A stretch of 64,000 nucleotides of DNA from Paraspadella gotoi (GCA_051294375.1 JBJCIZ010000028.1:551623-615622); one strand, 5' to 3'; shown: positions 1-12,590, numbered from the stretch's first letter. Notes: generated by a model from the sequence alone, not told the origin. Translations and numbers: made by a program.

Positions 1-559
1 ACATATGAAGCGATGATAAAATCGAGAATAGTATTTTCGGAAGGAAAAATCAGCCATCAAAACAATCGAGGCATCGAACGAACTAAAATTCGAATCTTTT
101 CGCAGAGGGCGAAGAGAGAGAAAACAAATGATCACTGCAATATTTATCATTTAATTTTATTTTCAATTTTTTAAGGAGAACGTTCTCTAACCCCGTCTAC
201 TCCGATAGAATTCAACAGCGCGTCCGCCTTTGATTTCGCCCTCAAAAAAATTGGCAGGCGATCTCCATTTGACAAAATGTCGGGTGGGAAAAATTTTTAT
301 CTGCTTTTATAAATTTATAGAATAATAATTGACAGATTTGCGCGTTGATACCTGTGCAATTTAGATCTATCAATAATTAATTATTTTAACATAATATTCT
401 AGGTTTTAATGTCTTTCTATATATCAATATTATCTATCTGTATCCATCTTTCTCCCCAGGATTACGTCAATCTATGTTATCTAATCTAATCTAATCTAAT
501 CTAATCTAATCTATAATCTAAATCTTAATTCCATCATCCATCCATCCATTCTCCCCCAG

Positions 560-665
560 GATTACGTCAATCTCAGAGACGCAACTCTCGATCAAGTTTT
601 GGGGTCGCGTGAGAAAAACGAGCGAAGATTGGCGCCGCAACCCGATGTTGGATTTGGACATTTGA
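560..665 (+). pseudogene. Duplicate, frameshifted copy of DNAI3 last exon
   Basis: An acceptor-like CTCCCCCAG is followed by the same terminal coding exon as at 11,739-11,843, ending in the same stop. Extra bases near 573, in the G run after 598 and near 643 break the frame. It sits at the matching place in the duplicated block and has no upstream DNAI3 exons beside it, so it is not a separate gene. Confidence 0.7.
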
Positions 666-1421
666 CAAAAAACAAGGAATGGAAAGGGGAAAAGCAAGGA
701 CATAGCCATGGGAGGAGACAAAGGATTGACAGGGAAGAATAAAAGAGGAAATTAGCTGAACAGAAAATCATTGACACGGAACATAAAAATTAGGACATGG
801 GGAAGAAACAGGTGAATAAAAAAAACGTGACATATGAGGGGGGGAGAAAGCAGGGACATGGTAAGGGGGGACGATGAAATGAATATGATATGAAACAGTA
901 ACAAGGAAAAAAAAAAACTGGAAAGTGAGGAAAATATGAAAAATGCTTTAAAAAAAAAAAAGAAGGCGGCAAAGTAAGATTTATGTGTTGAAAAAATGTT
1001 CTCGTCAAAATCTATGTTTTCATTTCGTTATTGTAGCAAAAATTCGCTGATAATAAAAAAAAAGTACTTTTAAGTTTTTTTGGTCATTTAATACAGTTTA
1101 TTTATAGATAAAGAATTTTTTCGATATATTTAATTTTTTTCGTGTTACCAACGAATAATGTCTTTTATTATCGACCTAATGTGAACCGTTATGGCGACTC
1201 TAAAGTTTATGGGAGATAGAGACAAGAGAGATTGCATCAAAGGACCACTTTGTTTAAGTTTATAATAGAGACAGAGAGAGATTGCATAAGGTGACCACTT
1301 CCCTTTAAGTTATAATTCCAGCTTAAAATTCGAGTCTCCCAACTTTTTATCAATATCGTTTCTCTTTTTTTTAATGTTTTCTTGAAAGAAAAAAAAGTTT
1401 TAAACATTTTTTTTCCCGCAA

Positions 1422-3468
1422 ATGGATTGGGGAAGAAGAAAACGGAGGTAAATGATATCTTTGTTTTGTTGTTTTTCCTGTTGGTTTTTCTGTTTTAGTT
1501 TCGATTTTTCGAGTGTTTTTGTTTTTGGTTTTCCGTTAGAGGAAAGAAAAAAGAGAGAGACAGGAGGTTCACCCGACGAGGACATGACTTTGACATGACT
1601 TGACATGACATTGACGGTGAAAAGAACGACGGAGACGATGACATGAGACAATGAAAACTACGGCGTCTATGCGCGACGACGACGACGATGACAACGACGA
1701 CAAAGTTGTCGACGACGATGACAACGACGAAGATGAAGATAATAATCAACGAGGAACACGTGGATGCTAACAAGGACGCCGGGTATCAAATGAAATTACT
1801 AATGATGATGAGACGAAAAACGATGACAATGATGACAACGGAATGCAACAACGATGACGACGACGATGCTGACGAAGACGTCGAAGACAACGACATTGAA
1901 GACGACAATGACAACGACGACGGACAAAGACGCCGGACGGACGACCTTCCAAAATCATTTTATTTTCCCAGGGCGGTCCCCGCTTCCGTCATTTTTATCT
2001 CGAATTTTATTCCCTTTCAGCGCCCCCCGCGGGGGAATTGAAGCGTCTACGTTGGCGTCGGGATCAAGACGTCATCGTCGTCGCCGTCCACGACGACGAC
2101 GTCACACGATGGAGAGTTAAATCGTCCATCGCGTCCATCGTCGCCATGGAAACGGACGAGTTTCGAGTTGTTCGGGTGATTTGGCCATCGTTGTTTTTTT
2201 ATCCCCCCCGTGGTTTCGTTTATTTATTTATATATTTATTTAACTAATATCTTTATTCATTTAGTCATTCCTTCGTTTTAGTCATTGATTCTTTAGTCGA
2301 TCATTTATTATTCATTCATTCATTCATTTAGTCATTTAGTCATTTAGTTCATTAAATTATTTATTCATCATTCATTCATTCATTTAGTCATTCATCTTTA
2401 GTCATTCATTTATTATCATTCATTCATTCATTCATTTCATTTTAGTCATTAAATCATTCATTCATCTTCGTCATCCATTTAGTCATTCATTCATCATTCA
2501 TTCATCATTAGTCATTCATTCATTCATTTAGTCTTAAATCATTCATTCATTTCGTCATCCATTTAGTCTTCATTCATTTCATTCATTCATTCATTCATTC
2601 ATTTAGTCATTCATTCATTCATGTCATTATTCATTTAGTCATTAAATCATTCATTCATTTCGTCATCCATTTAATCATTCATTCATCCATTTAGTCTTCA
2701 TTCATTCATTTTGTCTCGTTCATTTAAATGAACAGTTTTTTATATTTCAGACAACGTTTTTTTATTTACATTCATAGGGACCTTGTTTCGACTCTTTCAT
2801 TTTAGAGACTTCATCAGCGTTTGTTCAATCAACAGAATGTTCTCTATATATATTGATTTTGTAATTTTTTACTTAAAATTATTTGCCCTCGCTGAAAAAC
2901 TGTAAATTTGAACATATTCTAGCATATCTAATTAACTGACTAGATTTAATTCTTCTATGGTGGACCTAAAATCCACCAACCGTTCATCAGCGGCCATTGG
3001 TGCCGCGAGGCAAGTCATTCACCTCCCAACCCAAAGGTCCGGCGTTCTAGCCCGGTGGTCGTCTGGCAGTTAAGAGGGACGGGGCGCTTAACCCGCCTGT
3101 AACATGGTGTTACAGCCTGATCCGAAGCTCAGGGACTGCTTTATATTGAACGGTTCTATCATAACATATATCAATAATCACTGTCTCAATTCATTCATTC
3201 ATTCATTTCATCATTCATTCATTCTTCATTACATTCATGTTCTCACCTCCCTCCTATCCTTCAAGGATGGATTCCGCCTCAACACCAACGCCGACCGACA
3301 GTCTTCGTGAACTCGGTCCGAGTCCGGGACGCAGCCTCGTCGCCATGACGACGTTCGACGACGACGACGAAGGAGACGACGACGACGACGACGAAACGAG
3401 TCGCGGCGAAGTCTCAAGAAGAAAATCGGTCGTCGCCTTTGGACGAATCTGCGGCGAAACGGCAGAAG
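1422..3468 (+). pseudogene. Duplicate, frameshifted FAF1 5' exons
   Basis: Copies of three FAF1 exons are seen: 1,422-1,447 (ATG GAT TGG start, with one extra G relative to 12,591), 2,021-2,175 and 3,266-3,468. The last two encode the first ubiquitin-like domain but carry frame-breaking indels relative to 13,156-13,305 and 14,176-14,375. Between them lie the same acidic GAC-rich tract (about 1,675-1,930) and the same ATTC/ATTTAGTC repeat (2,240-2,720). No downstream FAF1 exons follow; the block joins DNAI3 intron sequence at about 3,715. Confidence 0.75.
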
Positions 3469-3486
3469 TGAGAGAGAAGAGAGAGA

Positions 3487-3524
<38 letters not shown>

Positions 3525-3715
3525 CATTTTCACAATTTCTTCTTTACTCAGATCCTTCCTTCGTTCCTTTTTCTTTCCTCCCTTCTTCCCGCTCTTCCTC
3601 TCTTTCTTCCTCTCTCTCTCCCCTTCGGTCTCCGTCTCTATCTGAGTCTCGTCGCCGGGAGAAGCTTCGACGCTCACCGGAAACGCCAACAACGAGGTCG
3701 GAATGGGGATCTCTC

Positions 3716-4525
3716 TCTCTCTCTCTCTCTGTCAATGTCTCTTTTAGCCACCGATAATATCTTAAAAAATAAAAAAAAATTGTACTGCTGCTACATCAAG
3801 AACATAACCATTTATTAAATTGGTACAACCAATATAAAAATTATCCATTCATTTAATAAATAAGCTATCTTGCCCCTGACTTTGGACAGGCTTTGGTGGT
3901 TTAAGGCCTCCATCACACTTACAAGATTATAACATAGCAGGTTTCTGCAAGCTTTCAATCAAGACTCTCTCACAGTCTTATTTATTCACTCCCAGTGAAC
4001 CTGGCTTCCCTATCAATGAAGTGGTATAATATTATATTATATATATATATATATATTATATATATTATCATTTAATTTTATTTTCAATTTTTAAGGAGAA
4101 CGTTCTCCTAACCCCGTCTACTCCGATAGAAATTCAACAGCGCGTCGCCTTTGATTTCGCCCTCAAGAAAAATTGGCAGGCGAGTCTCCATTGACAAAAT
4201 GTCGGGTGGGAAAAATTTTTATCTGCTTTTATAAATTTATAGAATAATAATTGACAGATTTGCGGTTTGATACCTGTGCAATTTGATTCATCAATTAATT
4301 AATTATTTTACATAAATATCTAGGTATTAATGTCTTTCTATATATCAAATATATCTTATCTGTATCCATCTATTCTCCCCCAGGATTACGTCAATCTATT
4401 TATCTAATCTAATCTAATCTAATCTAATCTAATCTAATCTAATCTAATCTAATCCATCCATCCATCCATTCTCCCCCAGGATTACGTCAATCTCGAGACG
4501 CAACTTCTCGATCAAGTTTTGGGTC
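3716..4525 (+). repeat. Further copy of DNAI3 last-intron sequence
   Basis: After the truncated FAF1 copy the sequence switches inside a CT run (about 3,708-3,732) to a copy of 10,970-11,790, the last DNAI3 intron plus the first 46 bases of its terminal exon (4,480-4,525), where it meets the N-gap. The junction of FAF1 intron to DNAI3 intron is what a head-to-tail tandem copy or a collapsed repeat graph would give. Confidence 0.8.
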
Positions 4526-4535
4526 NNNNNNNNNN
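4526..4535. other. Assembly gap (10 N)
   Basis: Ten Ns separate two stretches that both align to the DNAI3 last intron, so the gap joins overlapping rather than adjacent sequence. Confidence 0.98.
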
Positions 4536-5085
4536 TATTTTGAATTTTTAAGGAGAACGTTCTCCTATCCCCGTCGACTCCGATAGAAATTCAACAGCGC
4601 GTCGCCTTTGATTTCGTTGTCCAAAGGCGACGACGATGTTTCTTTGACTTCCCGCGACTCGTTTTCGGCGTCGTCGTCGTCGTCCTCCTTCGTCGTCGTC
4701 GTCGACGTCGTCATGGCGACGAGGCTGCGTCCGGACTCGAGACCGAGTTCACGAAGACTCGTCGTCGCGTTTGGTGTTGAGGCGGAATCCCATCCTTGAA
4801 GGATAGGAGGGAGGGAATGAATGAATGAATGAATGAATGAATGAATGAATGAATGAATTGAAGAGACAGTGATTATTGATATATGTTAATGAAGAACCGT
4901 TCAATATAAGCAGTCCCTGAGCTTCGGATCAGGCTGTAACACCGATTACAGGCGGGTTAAGCGCCCCGTCCCTCTTAACTGCAGACGACCACCGGGCTAG
5001 AACCCCGGACCTTTGGTTGGGAGGTGAATGACTTGCCTCCGGCCCCTGATGAACGGTTGGTGGATTTTAGTCCACCAAGATGAAT
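4536..5085 (-). repeat. Inverted copy of FAF1 exon and upstream intron
   Basis: After about 80 bases matching 11,340-11,415 directly, the sequence from about 4,616 to 5,085 is the reverse complement of roughly 13,895-14,340. It includes part of the FAF1 exon encoding the end of the first ubiquitin-like domain, the ATTC repeat and the TIR-flanked short repeat. The abrupt switch in the acidic GAC-rich tract suggests a chimeric join at a low-complexity sequence. No functional gene is expected. Confidence 0.8.
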
Positions 5086-5288
5086 AATCTTTACGATTAC
5101 AAGTCTTACCAGTTGTGTTGAGTATCATCAACTAGTACGGTACTTGGCAATACTATTTTTGCAAATGCATTCGCCAGTATTCTTCATCGATAATCCCAAA
5201 TATTTGCAGTACTTTTTTTCAAATATTTTAATATATTAATATTTTATTTATAATTTACTAATTTTTATTATTATTTTTTTTTGTATAG

Positions 5289-8200
5289 AATCTTGTGTCT
5301 GAAGACGCGACAGGGAATTCGAGACCGATTGATGGAATTCTACGCGAACACGATTGCCTCGAGAGGTCGGTCGATTAATCAAAACTATTTCAAAATTAGT
5401 AATTTAATTGATTATTTAATTTAATTAATTAATTTAAGAAGTCAAATGATAAAAATAATTAAAATAGGGGGGGAAAAATGAAGAACAGAATTAAACGATT
5501 TTTTAAAAAAAATGTTTTAACAAATATTTTACGAACGATTTAAAACAATTTATTCCCCGAAGGAGCAAAATAAATGAATTCCTGAATAAGATTGGAAGAG
5601 CTTAAGTTAATGCCCGCACTACATATTTAACCAATACCTTTAATCTAATCAAAGACTACGACGATCGTTATTGATCGTCGGGCCCAGCAATAAAGTATTT
5701 ACATGAATAAATTAAACTATAATCGATCGAATTCGGATTTTCAAACCAACCATCCCTTAAAATCTAAACGCCCTCTCCAATCCAACCAGATACGATCAGA
5801 TCGAAGCGGCTCGTCAGATCCCGGCGGCGGCGAAACGAAACGGCGACGGAAATCTTTGCCGAACATCCGGACAAAGTTTCATATCGGCACCGGAGACGGA
5901 CAAGTCTTCTTCGCCGATTTCCGCTCCTGAAAGTTAGAAATGGGGGGGGGGGTTGTGTTTTGTGTTTTGTTTTTTAATTCGTATGGTTTGGTTGTTTTTT
6001 TTTTGTTTACTTGGTCGTGGTCGTCGGTTGTAATGTAATTGTAATTGTTGTAATTTTTAAAATTTTTTGTGGAAATATTAGTGTATTTGTATTTTGTCAA
6101 TATTTTTATTCACATAGCGGAATCATTTTTTAAGGCATTCCACATTACGAAATGTGTTTATTCAATCGATGGCATCATTCGTTATCTGAGGAAAACAACT
6201 TTAAAAAGCTTTTCTCGTGAAGAAAGGTTGCTTATAAAAAATGTAGACAGACCGACAGATCTAAAAGTCACTTTATGAGTGCATCTTTTCCGTTTGTCTT
6301 GTCCTTTGGCAAGAATTGTAGTTTAAATTTATTTTTGTGATGGCTTGCCAAAAAAAAAAATTGAAGAAAATAAACAAATTGAAATTTGTTGGATTTTATT
6401 ATTTTCTCTAATAATACCTAAAAAACTGAAGATTGTTATTTTTTTTTCTTTCAATTTTTATGACGAGGCCAAACCAAAAACTAAAGATTCATCGCGACCT
6501 CCCCAACAACGACCTCCACCCAAACCACCTCTTTTCCTTCACTACCTCTGCAACAGACGAGGGTGGTCAGATCAGCGCCCAAGTTCCCTTCAAACTTCCC
6601 TCAGTCACGACGCTCCCATCTCCTCGATGGATCGAATCCTTTCATAAACAATCTCCTCTTGGCGACCGCGGAACGAGGTTCACTTTGCTGAAGGTAATTA
6701 TCTGGCAGAAATAGAGACAGACAAACGAACAGATGGACTGATGAGCGGAACGTGGTTCACTTGCTGAAGGTATTATCTGACAGAAGAGAGACAGACCAAA
6801 CGAACAGACGACTGATGGGTTGGAACGAGGTTCACTTTGCTGAAGGTAATTATCTGGCAGAAAGAGAGACGGACAGACGACTGATGGGTGGAACGAGGTC
6901 ACTTTGCTGAAGGTAATTATCTGACAGAAGAGAGACAGACAAACGAACAGACGGACTGATGGTGGAACAGGTTCACTTTGCTGAAGGTAATTATCTGGCA
7001 GAAAGAGAGACAGACAAACGAACAGACGGACTGATGGGTGGAACGAGGTTCACTTTGCTGAAGGTAATATCTGACAGAAAGAGAGACGGACAGACGATAG
7101 ACCGACTGATGGGCAGAACGAGGTTCCTTTGCTGAAAGTAATTATCTGGCAGAAAGAGAAGACAGACAAACGAACCGACAGACTGATGGGTGGAACGAGG
7201 TTCACTTTGCTGAAGGTAATTATCTGCAGAAAGAGGACGGACAGACGGATTAGACCGACTGATGGCAGAACGAGGTTCACTTTGCTGAAGGTAATTATCT
7301 GACAGAAAGAGAGACAGACAACGAACAGACGACTGATGGGTGAACGAGGTTACTTTGCTGAAGGTAATTATCTGACAGAAAGAGAGACAGACAACCGAAC
7401 AGACGACTGATGGGTGGAACGAGGGAGGTTACTTTGCTGAAGGTAATATCTGACAGAAAGAGAGACAGACAAACGAACAGACGGACTGCATGGGTGGAAC
7501 GAGGTTCACTTGCTGAAGGAAATTATCTGCAGAAAGAGAGACAGACAACGAACAGACGGACTGATGGTGGACGAGGTTCACTTTCGGTGAAGGTAATATT
7601 GGCAGAAAGAGAGACGGACAGAACGGAATAGACCGACTGATGGGCAGACGAGGTATCACTTTGCTGAAGGTAAATTATCTGGCAGAAAGAGAGACAGACA
7701 AACGAACAGACCGACTGATGGGTGGAACGAGGTCTCACTTTGCTGAAGTAATATCGCAGAAAGAGAGACGGACAGACGGATTAGACCGACTTGATGGCAG
7801 AACGAGGGTCACTTGGCTGAAGGTAATATCTGGCAGAAAGAGACAGACCAACGAAACCGACAGGACGATGGGCGGAACGAGGTTCACTTTGCTTGAAGTT
7901 AATTATCTGGCAGAAAGAGAGATGTACAGCACGGACTGATGGGGTGGAACGAGGTTCACTTTGCTGAAGGTAATTACTTCGGCAGAGAAAGAGAGATGTA
8001 CAGACGGGACTGATGGGTGGAACGAGGTTCACTTTGTGAATGGTAATTATTCTGGCAGAAGAGGAGATGTACAGACGGACTGATTGGGTGGAACGAGTTT
8101 ACTTTGCTGAAGGTAATTATCTGACAGAAAGAGAGACAGACAACGAACAGACCGGACTGATGGGTGGAACGAGGTTCAACTGTGCTGAAGGTAATTCTGG

Positions 8201-9408
8201 CAGAAAGAGATGACGGACAGACGGATTAACCGACTGAATGGGCAGAACGAGGTTCACTTTGCTGAAGGTAATTATCTGGCAGAAAGAGAGACAGACAAAC
8301 GAACAGACCGACTGAATGGGTGAACGAGGTCACTTTGCGAAGGTAATTATTCTGGCAGAAAGAGAGACGGGACAGACGGATAGACCGTACTGATGGGCAG
8401 AACGAGGTTCACTTTGCTGAAGGTAATTTCTGGCAGAAAGAGAGACCGACAAACGAACCGACAGACTGATGGGTGGAACGAGTTCACTTTTGCTGAGTAA
8501 TTATCTGGCCAGAAAGAGAGACGGACAGACGGAAAGACCCGACTGATGGGCAGAACGAGGTTCACTTTGCTGAAGGTAATATCTTGCAGAAAGAAAGACA
8601 GACCAAACGAACCCGACAGACTGATGGCGGACGAGGTTCACTTTGCTAAGTATAATACTGGCAGAAAAGAGAGACCAGACAGATGGATAGACCGCACTGA
8701 TAGGCAGAACGAGGTTCACTTTGCTGACAGACAGACGGACGACGACCAACCGATGGCGGAACGAGGTATACTTTGATGAAGGGTAATAGAGAGATAGACG
8801 ATAGAGATTAACGGACAGAAAAAGAGAATGGACGAATGGACGACTATTATACAAAGATAATATTAATGAGAAAAAAATTAGAATGGCGGGGGCCATTTTG
8901 ACGGCAGGGACAGACGGACCTTGCTAAACTTTGTATAATTTTACAAGCAAATAACTCGTGCTTGCCCTTCATTATTCTTTTTTTTTTTCAGGAAGAAGTG
9001 ACGGAAGCCGAGTTGTTCCACGGTCAAGCACCGCACTCGGCCTTCAAATTCCTCTGCTCCAATGGTTTCATTGATGATCGATTGGTTGATTGAATCATAC
9101 ATTCATTGATCATTGATCATTACCACCTCCTCCCCTTTCCTCCTTTCTCCACTTCCTCTTCCTCCTCCTCCACTTCCTCATCTTCCTCCTCTCCCTCACC
9201 TCCTCATCTTCCTCCTCCTCTTCCTCTCCTCCACCTCCTCATATCCTCTTCCTCCTCCCCCTTCCTCCTCCACCTCTTCCTCCTCTCTCAGGTCTCCAAC
9301 TCGTCCGTCCGTCTTCTTCTCGGCCGCTCAGACGGGACGTGACATCTGGGACATTCTTGAGAGATGCGACAAGCGGTCGCCAGCCAGCAGATCAATACTT
9401 ATCGGTGA

Positions 9409-9453
<45 letters not shown>

Positions 9454-10919
9454 TGGCCGCTTCCTGGCCTTATCCTTGTTCACGATCACGAAAATGTTCA
9501 ATTTCGTGAAAAAAGCTTGCTTAACCGCTTACACTTTTTATTACCAATGCCCTATACTCTTCCTCGATACCCCGGCGAAAAATGCTTGCTTCCTTTACTG
9601 CTTGCGTTTGCCAAATTGCTTTCCTATTCCAGATCACAGCCATGTGCCTCTTGCCCGTCAACAAACGCCTTCAACTCTTGGCCATCGGCGACGAAAAAGG
9701 AGTCCTCAGCATCGTGGAGGTTCCGCTTGTCTATGCATCAGCAAGCATCAGGTAAGCATCGAGGAGGTTCCGCTTGTCTACTGCATCAGAAGCATCAGGT
9801 AAGCATCGTGGAGGTTCCGCTTGTCTACTGTTATCAGCAAGCATCAGGTAAGCATCGTGGAGGTTCCGCTTGTCTACTGTTATCAGCAAGCGTCAGGTAA
9901 GCATCGTGGAGGTTCCGGCTTGTCTACTGTTATCAGCAAGCGTCAGGTAAGCATCGTGCAGGTTCACTTGTCTACTGTTATCAGCAAGCGGTCAGGTAAG
10001 CATCGTGCAGGTTCCACTGTCTACTGCATCAGCAAGCATCAGGCAAGCAATCGATAATGAGTGGGTCCACGCGGCGTCCCGAATCTTTTAAAATTTGATA
10101 TTTAATCGTTCATATTCAAAGATTTATTATTTAATATTTACACTTGATATTAAATATTTTTTTTACATTTTATTCAATATTGAGGTTTCAAAAAAAAAAC
10201 GTTGCCAATAAAGACTGCGGTTTTAAAGCTGAGCTATTCCATTAAAGCACGTCATGTTTCGATTTCCATCGCGAACATTCATGAACATTCTCCATTGTAT
10301 TAATATTGTATCATCTGTATATACATTCTTCACGCAGAATGACCTCGAAGCTTTGGAAAAGTTTATCGAGCGAGAAAGCACGAGAGTGAATCGACGAGAA
10401 GCGCGGTGAGAGAGAAGCGATTCACTTCTGTATTCTTTGTTTTTGGGGTTTTTTTTTGTTTTTTAAAATTTTTTTTTACTTTCGCGGGTTTTAGATTTTC
10501 CGTTTTTTTTAGTTTGTTTTATCGGTTTTTGATTTTTTGTTTCGTTTTTAATCTTAATTTATGGTTTAAATACTTTTTTGGGTTTTTTTTTTCTGTTTTT
10601 GCTTATTTTTTTAATTTAAAAAAAAAATAATCTGATTTTTTTAATAAATTTTATTAATTTATTATTATTTTAGTTTATAACTTTATAATTTTTCTAAATG
10701 AATAATGATTAATGAAACAGAGAAAATTTACACATTTTTATTTATTCTTCCAGCTACAAAGCTTTGGCGGCCAAAGGCGACGTGGAAGACGAAGTGATTC
10801 GACCCGACACAGAAGTCGCATTCACTTCCATCTACGAAATTCCGGGGGTGAGTTAATTTTAACGACTCACCTTTTTGGGGGGGCGGGTGAGTTTTTGGAG
10901 AAAGGGAGAGAGTTTGAGA

Positions 10920-10981
<62 letters not shown>

Positions 10982-11843
10982 CTCTCTGTCAATGTCTCTT
11001 TTAGCCACCGATAATATCTTAAAAAATAAAAAAAAATTGTACTGCTGCTACATCAAGAACATAACCATTTATTAAATTGGTACAACCAATATAAAAATTA
11101 TCCATTCATTTAATAAATAAGCTATCTTGCCCCTGACTTTGGACAGGCTTTGGTGGTTTAAGGCCTCCATCACACTTACAAGATTATAACATAGCAGGTT
11201 TCTGCAAGCTTTCAATCAAGACTCTCTCACAGTCTTATTTATTCACTCCCAGTGAACCTGGCTTCCCTATCAATGAAGTGGTAATAATATTATATTATAT
11301 ATATATATATATTATATATATTATCATTTAATTTTATTTTCAATTTTTTAAGGAGAACGTTCTCCTAAACCCTCTACTCCGATAGAAATTCAACAGCGCG
11401 TCGCCTTGATTTCGCCCTCAAAAAAATTGGCAGGCGAGTCTCCATTNNNNNNNNNNNNNNNNNNNNNNNNNGACAAAATGTCGGGTGGGAAAAATTTTTA
11501 TCTGCTTTTATTAATTTATAGAATAATAATTGACAGATTTGCGGTTTGATTTGATTCATCAATTAATTAATTATTTTACATAAATATCTATCTATATATC
11601 AAATATATCTTATCTGTATCCATCTATTCTCCCCCAGGATTACGTCAACCTATTTATCTAATCTAATCTAATTTAATTTAATCCAATCTTATCTAATCTA
11701 ATCTAATCTAATCCATCCATCCATACATTCTCCCTCAGGATTACGTCAATCTCGAGACGCAACTTCTGGATCAAGTTTTGGGTCGCGTGAGAAAAACGAG
11801 CGAAGATTTGGCGCCGCAACCCGATGTGGATTTGGACATTTGA
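5289..11843 (+). CDS. DNAI3: Axonemal dynein intermediate chain 3, C-terminal half
   Basis: C-terminal part of DNAI3 (WDR63), a WD-repeat intermediate chain of inner-arm axonemal dyneins. Candidate exons: 5,289-5,365 (weak), 5,790-5,929 (motif FHIGTGDGQVFFADF, a typical dynein IC WD blade), about 6,475-6,692 (NPFINNLLLAT, split by indels), 8,992-9,064, 9,292-9,404 (SPTRPSVFF then DIWDILE), 9,633-9,751 (LLAIGDEKGVLSIVEVP), 10,338-10,405, 10,754-10,847 and 11,739-11,843 (ends PDVDLDI then TGA). SPTRPxVFF, xWDLL-type and GTLxIxExP blocks in this order are characteristic of DNAI3. The helical C-terminal tail (EALEKFIERES) also fits. The N-terminal half is missing, lost in the rearranged contig start. 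Splice phases fail between some exons, consistent with consensus indels. Motile cilia are implied. Confidence 0.8.
6671..8790 (+). repeat. ~77-bp minisatellite containing a splice donor
   Basis: About 27 imperfect copies of a ~77-bp unit run from the end of a DNAI3 exon through most of the following intron. Each unit starts with sequence identical to the exon 3' end (CGAGGTTCACTTTGCTGAAG), continues into the donor GGTAATTATCTGG, then a GACAGACAAACGAACAGACG stretch. Copies differ by one-base indels, and variants with GGATTAGACC or AGATGTACAG suggest higher-order subtypes. The protein-like open frames across it are repeat translations, not genes. Confidence 0.95.
9707..10052 (+). repeat. ~49-bp tandem repeat of an exon end plus donor
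   Basis: The last ~45 bases of the DNAI3 exon ending at 9,751 (AGCATCGTGGAGGTTCCGCT through the CAG before the donor) recur about six more times downstream, each copy again ending in CAG followed by GTAAGCATCG. Every unit thus carries a consensus-quality CAG|GTAAG. The repeat stops at about 10,052 and ordinary AT-rich intron follows to the acceptor at 10,337. Confidence 0.93.
11447..11471. other. Assembly gap (25 N)
   Basis: Twenty-five Ns inside the last DNAI3 intron. In the duplicate at about 4,190 the flanking words (GAGTCTCCATT and GACAAAATG) are directly adjacent, so the true gap is probably zero or a few bases. Confidence 0.97.
11625..11752 (+). repeat. Duplicated 3' splice site around a CTAAT repeat
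   Basis: The acceptor and first bases of the DNAI3 terminal exon (ATTCTCCCCCAGGATTACGT) occur at 11,625 and again at 11,727 (with CCCTCAG), separated by a (CTAAT)n tract. Only the second is followed by the coding exon; the first reads into a stop within a few codons. CTAAT also resembles a branch-point sequence, so the intron end offers many branch-point-like elements and two acceptors. The same arrangement is in the duplicates at 455-560 and 4,375-4,480. Confidence 0.85.
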
Positions 11844-12590
11844 AAAAACAAGGACATGGAAAGGGGGAAAAGCAAGGACATAGCATGGGAGGAGACAAGG
11901 ATTGACAGGGAAGAATAAAAGAGGAAATTAGCGAACAGAAATCATTGACACGGAATCATAAAAATAGGACATGGGGAAGAAACAAGGTGAATAAAAAAAA
12001 CGTGACATATGAGGGGGGGAGAAAAGCAGGGACATGGTAAGGGGGGACGATGAAATGAATATGATATGAAACAGTAACAAGGAAAAAAAAACTGGAAGTG
12101 AGGAAAATATGAAAAATGCTTTAAAAAAAAAAAAGAAGGCGGCAAAGTAAGATTTATGTGTTGAAAATGTTCTCGTCAAATCTATTGTTTTCATTTCGTT
12201 ATTGTAGCAAAAATTCGTGATAATAAAAAAAAAGTACTTTTAATTTTTTTTGGTCATTTAATTACAGTTTATTTATAGATAAAGAATTTTTCGATATATT
12301 TAATTTTTTTCGTGTTACAACGAATAATGTCTTTTATTATCGACCTAATGTGAACCGTTATGGCGACTCTAAAGTTTATGGGAGATAGAGACAGAGAGAG
12401 ATTGCATCAAAGGACCACTTTGTTTAGTTATAATAGAGACAGAGAGAGATTGCATAAGGGGACCACTTCCCTTTAAGTTATAATTCCAGCTTAAAATTCG
12501 AGTCTCCCAACTTTTTATCAATTATCGTTTCTTCTTTTTTTTAATGTTTTCTTGAAAGAAAAAAAAGTTTAAACATTTTTTTTCCCGCAA
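11844..12590. other. DNAI3-FAF1 intergenic region
   Basis: The 3' flank of DNAI3 and presumed 5' flank of FAF1. It holds A and G homopolymers and a near-repeat (GAGACAGAGAGAGATTGCAT around 12,387 and 12,432). No supportable ORF or RNA gene was seen. A TTTTTTTCCCGCAAATGG context precedes the FAF1 start candidate. Confidence 0.6.

Larger units (their letters stand above)
146..3715 (+). repeat. Duplicate copy of the DNAI3 3' end / FAF1 5' region
   Basis: This stretch matches 11,320-14,594 almost base for base in the same orientation, differing mainly by one-base insertions and deletions, often in homopolymers. It carries a second copy of the DNAI3 last exon (560-665), of the putative FAF1 first exon (1,422-1,447) and of both exons of the first FAF1 ubiquitin-like domain (2,021-2,175 and 3,266-3,468). 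Several of these exons are frameshifted here but open in the 11-14 kb copy. An unmerged haplotype or poorly polished contig is the simplest reading; a true local tandem duplication is the alternative. Positions 1-145 match nothing else in the window and show no gene. Confidence 0.85.

Noticed and set aside
2980-3155. tRNA gene suggested by GGTTCTAGCCC B-box-like word
   Set aside because: No acceptor-stem pairing or anticodon arm could be drawn around it; it fits better as part of a short interspersed or MITE-like element.
6433-8896. Many overlapping open frames on both strands rich in CPSLFLP- or KVISGRK-like peptides
   Set aside because: They are translations of the 77-bp minisatellite in all frames; the repeat explains their similarity.
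9113-9802. 229-residue open frame with Pro/Ser-rich start
   Set aside because: It reads through a CCT-rich intron, a DNAI3 exon, a GAGA repeat and a repeat array; the DNAI3 exons within it with splice sites explain the conserved part.
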